From Akebia trifoliata (taxonomy: Eukaryota > Streptophyta > Magnoliopsida > Ranunculales > Lardizabalaceae), in assembly GCA_017979445.1 (NCBI GenBank), contig CM030714.1, positions 44,345,220-44,409,219 on the forward strand: a DNA stretch of 64,000 nucleotides. Reading direction: 5' to 3'. Made by a program: the position numbers and the translations under genes. The stretch's first letter is position 1, and each line of letters opens with the position of its first letter. Under the pieces are notes generated by a model, which was given only the letters and a program-made list of their open reading frames with translations, did not search any database and was not told where the DNA came from. Shown here in pieces: positions 1-9,418 of this stretch.

Positions 1-290
1 AGGCATGTAAGCAAACCACTTTTATTTCTGGTGAAACAGAGACCAAACTAATGATCTTGCACCACCTTGACCCTACAAGATTGCATAACAACGTGAAAAA
101 AAAAAAAAAGATGGAACAACTGAACATGCTACATCAAGAGACTTGGATGAAAAAAAAAAAAAAAAAGAGAAGAAAAGAAATAAAATGTATGGAGAAAATG
201 CTATACAGTTGGGACGAAAGTCCACAGCAGGCCAATGGCGGATTGTCTACCTCATCAATTTACTTGCCTTCCAAATTCTAACATCAGTTC

Positions 291-1416
291 TTATCTCAAA
301 GCATTGACGAAAGCCATCAAGGAACCGGCATCTCGCTTCTCTGAGGGTTACTTGATGGGTTGAGAGGAGTGCTTGGGGAAGAATAGTATTGTGGGGAAGC
401 TCCCCAGTTGGAGCTCTTGCTGTGCAAATGCCTTCTGTTCCCCATCTGCCCTAAACTTTCCCACCTTTACACCTGACCCCTCCATCTTATCTGCCAATTC
501 CACATATGATCCTTCCATAGCCTGCCCAAACCCAAAAATAAAATAAAACATCAAAACCGTTAGTAGTTGTTATAACATTCATTGCCTTCTCGACTTACGT
601 AAATGTTTATAAGAACTTTTACCTGACAAAAGGGGCACCAAGGAGCATAGAGAACAACAAGCCATGGTTCTCTCCTGTTATCAAGCCTGGCCAAATTCTT
701 TATCTCGGTCCTGTTGAGATTCACCACACTTTGAGTATCGAAGATATCAGGGACAGTAGCTGATCCATTCCTGTTACCATTGACTTGGGCCACATTGTCC
801 TGTTTGATGTTTCCCTTGTGGAGACCACACTCCTTAGCCTTGGCATCCTCCCACCACCACCTTCCCTCTCTCTCGTGCTGCCCAGGCAAGACTGGCCTCG
901 TGCACGGTTCACACCCAATTGAGACGTAACCTTGTGAATGCAAATCGTTGACAGGTACATTCATGGCTCGGAGGAAATTCCAAATGTCAAGTCCCTCTAC
1001 ATTTGCCACCGGGTTCCACTTGATCAAACTACCGATCCCACCGTCCATTCCTTCGAATGATGGGTCCACTTGGACGACAGGGACTTCAGCCCTGGTGCCT
1101 GGAGATTGGTCTTTCCTTTGTCCAGTGATCCAAGCACGAAGACCCTTTAAGGCCCTCCTCAGGGGTCTTACCTTCCTCACTCGGCAGCACTCCTGATGCC
1201 CATCTTCATAGAAAGAGAACAGACCCTTGCTTCTAACCAGGCCTTGAACCTCTACCGCATCAGGGAACATATATTCAATGTGGATGCCATAGTGCTTTTC
1301 AACAGTGTCAAAGAACTGATATGTCTCTGGGTTCAACCTTCCAGTCCAAGCTGAACACCCGGAAGGGTCGACCTGTTAATCGTGCATACGCGATCAGGAC
1401 CACATCCTCAGCTCCA
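291..1416 (-). pseudogene. APR pseudogene, 3' part only (exons 4-5 equivalents)
   Basis: This is a broken copy of adenylylsulfate reductase, corresponding to exon 4 (623-1416) and exon 5 (291-521) of the intact gene at 13901-19114. Three defects are visible. A 2-bp deletion near 1344-1346 (intact copy has two extra bases between the Asp-Thr codons of the SLDTGR motif) shifts the frame. A TAC-to-TAA change at 348-350 removes the last 14 residues. Exons 1-3, with transit peptide and start codon, are absent because the duplication ends at 3570. Fe-S cysteines, the ECGLH catalytic motif and the WCPFC glutaredoxin-like motif can still be read. A short transcript from a cryptic promoter cannot be excluded, but a working enzyme can. 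Confidence 0.93.
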
Positions 1417-1705
1417 CTGCACAAATCAAAATAAGATCAAGTTCTAGTTTCAGAACTATACACGTAAGGCTATCTGATCAGTATGATTTCATGGGTTAAC
1501 ATAATAACTCAGCTTTGAGGCAACCTGACTAATTGGAAGTGAAGACTATGATTATTTATCTATGAGAAGCTATGTTTTTTTAAAAGGAATTTCACCAACT
1601 CACAGGCAAGAGATCTCGACATTAGAGGGACATTACCCATTCCAAAATAATTACAAATCATGAGTTTTACTGTTGTGATTTTAGGGTGATTTAGACAAAC
1701 ATAGT

Positions 1706-2613
1706 TGTTGGGGAAAAATACTGTGAACATAATATTCATGGATTTAGGATTTGATCTTGAAGAAAAATAGTGTTAGACTTAACCCTATGATTCGAAGTAT
1801 AAATCAAGCAAGAACACAAGAATATCACACGACACAAAATATACGTGGTTCGGTCAAAGAATTGACCTACGTTCACGGGCAAAAACGGCGATTTCACTAT
1901 ATCAACCAAAGAAGAACGCAGTTACAATTTCTCTCTGTCTCTCGTATCTTTCACCCACCCTTTAGGGTTTCATCTCTTACCCTTTATATACTTAAGGTTA
2001 CAAAGAGGTTAAATGGGTCGGATCCAAAACCAAACCAAATGGTGGGAAAACCCCACACATTACCCATTAAACGGGTCATGCGGGTCGTTAACGGATCTCA
2101 AAAGATCCGGGTTGAATCCACAACAACCCTCCACATACAAGAATAGAAGACATAACCAACAAATAGAATAATCGAATCGAACAAACAATAATTGTAAAAT
2201 ACCTGGATTCACTTTTCCAATAATCTGCGAAGAATACTTTGATCTTGATCTGCAAAGAATAGGCGTACTACCCCAACTCTGCCTACATCTTTGGGGATGG
2301 AAACCTTCTATCTTAATAATAAAATAATCTGTGTGTGTAGAGAGGGGGGACGACCACCTATTTATAAAAGAGGATACTAGATTTTCTACCCATCGTAGAA
2401 TTCTAGTATTAAGTGAATACCACTTAAATTTTGATAGGATGTTCACTAACCCATCATATTTGATGCTGGTAACCAATGTCAGACCACTAACATAGTTTCC
2501 AATTTTATCCTTAATGTTTTGAACAAATTACAATCCAGTATTTATATAAAATTTGTATATGTAAAAATGTCACAAAATAATTTTGATAATAAAAATAAAT
2601 AATAATTCCAACA
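1706..2613. mobile_element. Solo LTR (908 bp) of an LTR retrotransposon
   Basis: The sequence begins TGTTGGGG and ends CCAACA, the TG...CA ends of an LTR. It is flanked by ATAGT (1701-1705) and ATAGG (2614-2618), a 5-bp target duplication with one change. The duplicated locus at 15310-15325 carries the empty site (ACATAGGTCC), so it inserted after the duplication or was never in that copy. TATA-like stretches occur near 1983 and 2361. No internal domain or second LTR is present, which fits recombination of a full element to a solo LTR. The text near 1840-1885 (GTGGTTCGGTCAAAG) resembles Copia-type LTRs, but the family is inferred. Confidence 0.82.
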
Positions 2614-3570
2614 ATAGGTCCTCACATTTTGGTGAATATTTGGGATTTTCAAACTGATGGCATGCGTCCCTTGAGCTCGATCTCCTCTTATTGACTAATT
2701 GAAAAATGCCTAAATAATAATGTCACCAAATTCTGTGACTGATTGAAAAGTTGAGATTAAGTCGTGACTTGTTTCCTTCACAGATTACACCACAATTTAA
2801 TTGCAACATTGATAAGATGATGGTGGCACCATTTTACTGATGAAACATCAGATGGTTAGGATGCAAATGATGATGACAATTGAATTTGATAGTTTTTGAT
2901 TGGTTGATGAACCTAACTTAGATTCATGGTTGCAATCTCTACCATATTTTGAACAATATAAACCCTGAATGTGTTGTGAACTTATGGTTGCTTTTTATTA
3001 TTATTATTATTATTACCTATGGTTGCCTTTGGCAATGTATGGATGACAAATATAAGATTTGATGGTATATTATTGTAATTTAATATGAAATATGAAGATA
3101 TAATATGAGAGTGTATCTTAGTAAGATCAATATGTCCTAAATGTAATCTCTTCATTTTCCCCTAATTTTTCCAATATTATAGATACCATCATCTTCAACC
3201 TTTTGACAAAATCTTTGATTTTTCTTCCCAAAACTAGTCATTTTCAAACGTTTTGGGTAAAAAAAACTACCCACATCTTCAACCTTAAGATTTTATCAAC
3301 TAAACCCCTTCAAGTCTCAAGAATAAGATAAGATTTTAGAAGAAATAGTGAAAATGATGGAATTTTTGGTAGAAAAATCAAAGATTTTCATTGAGTTGGG
3401 GTTGAAATCGATAGATTGAAAATGAGGAGTTTGAAGATGACTGATTTTGGGAAAAAATGATCAAGGGTTTTTGTTAAAGTGAGGTTGAAAACGATGGATT
3501 GAACATGAATAATTTAAGATGATTAGTTTGGATAGAAAAATCAAGGGTTTTCATTAAATAAGTTAAAAAT

Positions 3571-4250
3571 TAACAAATAAAATTAGCAATATTGCAAAAG
3601 CATCACAAAAAATCAAAAAGGAAAAAATTACGGAATAAAATATGACATGTGTTTATTGTCTTTGACATTTTTTGTGTTGGACTAGATAACTAGAATTTAT
3701 TCACCAAAAACAATATTGAGGATCACAATAACATAACCAAAATAACATAGGAACACAACAGTGCAAAACTAAAGCGCGGGGTACAAGAGCATCTCTTCCA
3801 ACATGACCAAGCCTTATTTCCGATATTGGTAAAAGTGGTGATACCAACGTGAACCCTCTAGCTTGTTAGCTGCAAACCCGACACTACCACCACGTTACAA
3901 TCTACAACAAAAATATGATAACTTACTTTTCAACACAGAATAACCAAAGTGTCGCTAAAAATTCATTTTCTTGTGGTGATAACTTTGAATCGTTCAATTT
4001 ATAAGGAACGTAAAACATAGTCATGAAAGAAATCCAAAACATTAAACAAATGTAATTCATGTTGGTATACTCCAAACACCACTCATACATAACACCCTAT
4101 AAATTAAGACCAAGTCCCACACTAGTACCATAAATGTTCTTAATTAATTGTTATCCAACATAAATAAATAAACTAATAAGAAGATTAACAGCTCCCATAC
4201 ACAGATTTGAAATCAAATGTTCTATGCATTTGTACTTCTTGAAGAGTCTC
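3571..4250. other. Intergenic, nothing recognised
   Basis: AT-rich DNA to the right of the duplication breakpoint. I see no exon, terminal repeat or conserved motif in it. Confidence 0.6.
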
Positions 4251-4251
4251 T

Positions 4252-4590
4252 CACTACGTCATATTGCGGGATAAACAACTGTCTTGAACAATCGTTTTTG
4301 ACAAAAACAACTGCCTTTACAGTCGTTTGTGCAATCGTTTTAAAAGGAATCGCGATTAGAATGCGACTGCCAAAGAAAGTTGGACAAAACGACGGCTTTA
4401 GACCGTCTAAACAACTGTCGAAAAAAACGACAGTTCTAGGCAGTCGGAAAAAATGACTGTTAATGGTAGTCATTTTTATGAATTTATAATTAAAAAAACA
4501 TTAATTTTCTGGTTTCATAATTTGAGAATAGAGTTATTCTAAACTGACTTCATTCCACACTGCTCTCAACTCTATGTTGACGTGGTAGTG
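4252..4590. mobile_element. Possible CACTA-like non-autonomous element
   Basis: It starts CACTACGTCA (4252) and ends TGACGTGGTAGTG (about 4578-4590), which are imperfect inverted ends of CACTA type. Between them are many short direct and inverted copies of a motif around AACGACAGT / ACTGTCGTT (4270-4460), like the subterminal repeats of CACTA transposons. No matching 3-bp target duplication is visible (TCT versus AGT), so the boundaries and class are tentative. Both strands have short open frames here that look like a by-product of the repeats. Confidence 0.35.
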
Positions 4591-4730
4591 AGTCATAGAT
4601 TTTTTCCTCGAGATGTAAGATTAAATCCTTAACTTAATCTTATTTCAATCCATAAAAATTATATACACCATCTATTTTAAACATTAATAGTAACTGAAGC
4701 TCTTGTTTTCTTCTTCTTTTATAGAATTTT

Positions 4731-5470
4731 TCAATAATTTCAAATACAATCAAGATCAACTGGTCCTACTGAAGTAGATGGTTCTTCTTAATCTTCAAAA
4801 GAATTCCTACCCATTTGAAGATTTAAAACAATTGATGAGCTTTCAATGTTCATATCTGTAGTCAGCCTTGTTTCTTGTGAGATACTAATCATCTCGCTCT
4901 CTGCTTTACGACTCTGCTCCATTTGGTTCTCCAATAAAACATGTAATATGGATTGATCTTGCATTAATACAGAATTTGGGTATTGTAAATTGGCTAAATT
5001 TGGAGGATCTTGAGTTGAGTAAAATGAGTTTGGAAGAGAGATTTTAGATAAAATGGATGACAAAGGGTTGGTAATAATAGAAGGATTTGAAGTATCAGAG
5101 ACAAGTGGAGGATTGAAACAATTGTCTTCCATTGAATTGGAGAAGCAAGTCTCATGAGATGTCTCAGATGCAATGAGTTTAGTCTTGGAGTTGTAGATTG
5201 GAGAATCCATTAATGGTGGTAGATGAGAATGACCCATTTCATCACTTAAAGAGTTCAATCTCACAAGACTTGAAACATATGGTTTCTTACAACCAGAACT
5301 CTTGTTAAATATTCTGCAAATCACCCACTCATTCTGCCAAAATAAATAAATAAATAAATAAAACAAAAATAGGAAAAAATAAAATAAAATAAGGAGATAT
5401 ATCTCTCTACCTTAGTTGTTTTGGGGAGGTTGTAAATCCATCTGACTTTGATCTTCTCCCTTAATAATCC
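4731..5470 (-). pseudogene. NAC transcription factor pseudogene (3' part)
   Basis: Exon 3 (4731-5333) starts after a CAG acceptor with NEWVICRIFNKSSG, the end of the NAC DNA-binding domain (subdomain E). It continues with VLMQDQSILHVLLEN and LTTDMNIESSSIV, typical of the NAC100/ORE1-type C-terminus. A 77-bp intron (5334-5410) separates it from the tail of exon 2, which reads YNLPKTTK; upstream of that the NAC frame is lost. Two in-frame stops sit at 4788-4790 and 4740-4742. The residues expected there are Gln and Trp, and beyond them PSTSVGPVDLDC and a final NY still match the family end, with a stop at 4731-4733. NAC subdomains A-D are absent. It is a decayed fragment on the same strand as the next three fragments. 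Confidence 0.85.
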
Positions 5471-5621
5471 CTGACATATTCTCCATTCTTCTTTAACTCC
5501 AATTTTGTTGAACTCTTGAAGGTAAACCAACAAAAAAATGTTCAAATTTAAAGGGAAAGAGAAGCTAAAGAGATAAAAAGAAAGTTGGAAAGTGATGGAG
5601 ATTAACAGAAAGGATGAGTAC

Positions 5622-5710
5622 CAATAATTGCTGATGTCAATGAAGTTCTTCTCTTTGTATGATTTCAGGTTTTGAATAGCAACCTCATCAATGGGATCAA
5701 CTAACAGAAC
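5622..5710 (-). pseudogene. Single orphan exon of organellar HSP90
   Basis: On the minus strand an 89-nt exon-like block lies between a TTTAG acceptor and a GTACTC donor. It reads LVDPIDEVAIQNLKSYKEK then NFIDIS, which is the plastid/mitochondrial HSP90 (HSP90.5/90.6, TRAP1-like) middle-to-C-terminal domain. I found no neighbouring HSP90 exon: the sequence downstream on this strand is the NAC fragment and that upstream is unrelated. It is therefore a captured or stranded exon, not a gene. Confidence 0.75.
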
Positions 5711-6590
5711 CTAAAGCAACGGTAGACATTAGCCAAAGACAGTTCATAAAAGATAAAACAGAGCTACTCTTCTTTCCATCTTATAAAAATTTCCTTCTAA
5801 TTTGATTGGTATGAATCTGCCACATATCAGCTCGAAAGTGCACCCCAGCTAAAGAAAGTACATTCAACTAACTTCCAAGCTATCACTACAATAATTGATC
5901 CCCAACCAGATGTATGTTACGGAGATCAAACCTTTGATTTTTGTTCTAAAAAAATGTACAATGAAATAAAAAACATGAACATTTTTTTCTAGTTTTGATA
6001 AGAGATGGATCTTTCAATGGAAAAAGTAAAGCATCAAAATAGGCCACGGGGACTAATTGAAGTAATGAGCCGCCCATATGTATCATGAAGGACTCACATG
6101 GAAACCAAGGAGGGAAATTTTTTCATCTCTCCTCCTAAAACAGTCTTTATGTGAGATGTCCAAATGTGCAAGGAAGTCAAAATCAAGGTTTAAAATTAAT
6201 CTCATTTCGAGGCAATGTTTCTGTCAGGAAAAAAATCAGAACAGCCTCAACCAAAACATTCCAGGACAATCCGAAAGATTCAATGTTTTGGGGTCAATGA
6301 TTCATTCTAGTCTAGCCAAAATCACAATGTTACACCGAACATTTTGAAATGGAATGAAACTTTGAACCATGGTCATTATCAATGTCAATATATTGGGTAC
6401 AAAGTTCTTATTCCAGACAATGACCTTTTTCATTCCAGAGTGTGATTTAGCTTGAGCAATGAAAAAATACCAGTTGAATAAAAAATGCTACTGAAACCCT
6501 CTTACATGATCATATTTGGATACGTGGCCTTGTGACATAGGTATTAAAGAAACATACTCTAACAAAAGGGTATACTGAAGAAGGTTTACC
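5711..6590. other. Non-coding spacer between gene fragments
   Basis: AT-rich sequence with no recognisable exon. A short open frame near 6078-6347 (+) shows no known motif and no coding character, so I do not call it a gene. Confidence 0.5.
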
Positions 6591-6756
6591 TCAACAAAAA
6601 TCTTAAGAATTATTTGATATGTTAAAGCTGATGGTTCAGGACCTGAAGACTGCATCCTTCGAAATACCGCCTCGGCCTTATTGTATTGCCCTCCTCTTCC
6701 ATATGCTTCCATCAAGGCTGTGTGAGATATCACATTATGTGGATAACTCTTTAACA
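6591..6756 (-). pseudogene. Orphan PPR-protein exon
   Basis: The minus strand reads YPHNVISHTALMEAYGRGG, then KAEAVFRRMQSSGPEPSALT, then YQIILKIFVE, ending at a GTAAAC donor (exon end 6590). This is one pentatricopeptide repeat plus the start of the next, close to what I remember of the Arabidopsis protein At3g59040. The following PPR exons are missing, and a Copia fragment lies directly upstream on this strand. It is a gene fragment without a start codon. Confidence 0.75.
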
Positions 6757-6994
6757 TAATAAACATGATCCAATGAATGAAAGCAGATACTAAAAATAAA
6801 CACACACTTGCCATCCACCAAGGTTGAGGTCCATCAAAGGAAATGACATTCCAGATTCCAAGTCAGTGCAACTGATGGTACCATCAGAGGATGCCCCATA
6901 CAAATTTCAATCATTTGCTGGGCTGAACCTGGAGACAACGAATTAAGTAACTATCAGCCTTCTTATTAAAAGATTAGAGTATAAATAAAAGGGA

Positions 6995-7440
6995 AAAAAC
7001 AATCAAGTCTATTACAAAGGGGGAAGTACCCCAGACATCAGAATGTACAAGAGCAAGAGATGTATTAACAGTTGAAGTGGAACTATCAAGAGGGAATTTG
7101 TGTCTTTTGCTAATATTACAACCAGAATTTTGAATGGAAAGGGTGTTATCATTACCCACAACTACTTTTTCATTACCGTAATATGGATTATGAATACTCT
7201 AAGTTGGAGAGATCTGAAGTCAGGTGGTTGCTTGCACCAAAATCAGCATACCAAATAGAGTTCATAGGATGAATATTGGTGGCGACATAGGCTCTTAGAA
7301 ATTTTGGTGCAAATCTAGCATTGTAAGAAGAATCCAATTGCTTGTTGCAAGGCTGCTTGCTGAGTCCTATGATCGTGAATTTCATATTGTTGTGAATTGC
7401 CTTAACCCTCAAGTTCTTCAGCATTTTTTTGGCCTGCACA
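6995..7440 (-). mobile_element. Copia retrotransposon polyprotein fragment
   Basis: In minus-strand order this reads WYADFGASNHLTSDLSNLEY (the DSGA protease motif, here DFGA), then KVVVGNDNTLSIQN, then FPLDSSTSTVNTSLALVHSD followed by VWG (start of the integrase region). The frame is broken at about 7187, and most of the GAG-pre-integrase segment is deleted. LTRs and reverse transcriptase are absent. It is a dead internal piece of a Copia element. Confidence 0.8.
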
Positions 7441-9418
7441 CACCCAAATGATAGAGGATGACAACATGATCAGAAAATAAGCAGATAAGAATTGAGAACT
7501 AAAACAGTATCCTATTTTCTTACCCTTCCCCAGTCAATCTGTCAGGGATCCCTCACATTCTGGTTGATAAGTAAGAAGTCCAACATAGGATTAGAATTCA
7601 AGATCATTGTGCATCTGCAAAAAGAAGCGATCAATAAAGCAATAAAAATAAAAAAATGGATGGAAATATAGAGACGAGAGCCTTCAGATGACAACCTGTA
7701 GAATTCAAAGGTAATCAATTAATTACCAAAATTATAATAATCGAGAACCTCATAACCTACTTATGAATCATCTATCATATTAAATTTAATGGGTAATTTT
7801 GACTTGATGGTAGAACCATCCAATTTAGAACTCAACTTGTTTCCAAAATTAGTTCTTTGTGTTTTATGAATTGGTTTGAACAAATGGATCAACTTCAATG
7901 AAGTCGGTCTGGTTCAAATAGAACCATAATTATTTAAAGAACTGTCGATTTGTTCAACCACTGGTCCAAGTGAATCATTTTAAATTTATAAAATTCTAAA
8001 TTCTCTTTTCCAAATTAGAATTTGGAAAAGAAAATATGATTTCATCAACGAACAATCCTTTAATAATCAAACCTCAATAATATATATTTAATGTCATATT
8101 TTAGGGGCTTAAATGAAGATAAAATTTAGTGATTAAAATTTGCACAATCTTTTTCAATGTCTAATAAATATGAGTTGATCGTCAAAAATTGAACTCAGAT
8201 GCCACAGTTGCCCAACCAATACAAATTATTTTTGTCCCATATAGCATTGAAAACATTGCTTGTTATATCCATAGTTTTAAAACTCAACTTGGATGTTCAT
8301 CGAGTCAAGTTGATGACAAGCAACTTGACTCAGACAAGTTGACTCGGAGATTGAGCCGACTCTAGTCAACTCAACAAGTTTCAAAACTAAGGTTACAAGT
8401 TCACACTACGTCAAATCTGCATTTTCAAGCATACCTGTTGAGAACCACTTGCACCAACACTTGAAGAAAACATCAAAATATATCCGGAAAATCCTGAAAA
8501 AGAAAATTATTAGCTTCCAGAAATGTTTAAAATATTGTATTGATTGAATGTGAAGTTAATGAAATAACCAATACGATATTGGCCAATACATTTGATACAA
8601 ATCAATACATACTCAGAAAATTCATTCTTTCGTTGTCAATGATTTGTATTGGTCTTGGCTGATATCGATAGGTATCGACCGATACATTTCGATATTTTAA
8701 ACCATGGCTTCCAGTGTAGCTAATGACATATGATTACTACAAAAATCAAAAGATTAATGATACATGCAACTCATGACTGTAAGCATTCTTTGTATAAATC
8801 AAAAGTTAGAATTTGGAATTTGAAAAGTTGAAGAATGGAAAGTGTTATAATTTAATTAAAAAATAAATAAATCAAAAATCAAAATTATTGCAAAAAAGTT
8901 CAGATCTGGTTTTTCGTTATCGTTATCTCCACAAGTTGATCTAGGAGTAATTAAGAAAGAAAAATATGGTTCAAAAAAAAAAATGGTTTGAACCACAAGC
9001 TTAAAACTCTGATTTCGAACATCCACCAAATCAAAAAAAAAATATATTAAATTATAATATCTAAAAAATATTTCTTAATATTTAAAAATAAATAAAATAT
9101 TTATTTTTTGTTTTCCTTAAAAATATAATGACAGTTGAATAACTTGGTTAAGTTTGTAACCTAGCTCGAGGCATTTTCATTATGAATCGAGAAGCTGATT
9201 CCAACGAGTTTGGAGCTGAGTTTGGCAAGTTACAAAATCATATTATTCACTGGGATAATAAATGTTACAAACTATTTGCAAATTCGATAAAAAATGATTT
9301 TGACAAATAAGAATTTTTTCAATAAAAGGAAAAGAATTAAAGGTTATAAGGTAAAATTGTGATTTTGACCCTATTGTCCGCTAATGCGCATAGATAATTA
9401 AGGGGTGTTTAGGGTATT
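7441..9418. other. Intergenic; one unassigned exon-like block
   Basis: Mostly AT-rich sequence downstream of the resistance gene. On the minus strand, about 7529-7612 is bounded by a TTGCAG acceptor and a GGTAAG donor and could be another orphan exon, but I do not recognise its product. Low-complexity runs occur near 8870-9110. Confidence 0.45.

Larger units (their letters stand above)
1..3570. repeat. Segmental duplication, copy 1 (partner 13590-16303)
   Basis: This stretch matches 13590-16303 nearly base for base, with an offset of about 13.6 kb, except for the solo LTR inserted at 1706-2613. It covers the last two exons of the APR gene and part of its large intron. The match continues off the left edge, so the true left boundary is not visible. 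On the right it stops abruptly at 3570 (16303 in the partner), inside what is one arm of a foldback repeat in the partner copy. Copy 1 therefore lacks APR exons 1-3. Confidence 0.93.

Noticed and set aside
51..281. Lysine-rich plus-strand frame
   Set aside because: Read from two poly-A runs in the APR 3' UTR region; no conserved content.
948..1196. Open frame on the plus strand (and similar at 14548-14991)
   Set aside because: Antisense shadows of APR exon 4; the minus strand carries the conserved protein.
2060..2476. 138-codon minus-strand frame inside the solo LTR
   Set aside because: LTR sequence, no known domain, and overlaps an opposite open frame; chance ORF.
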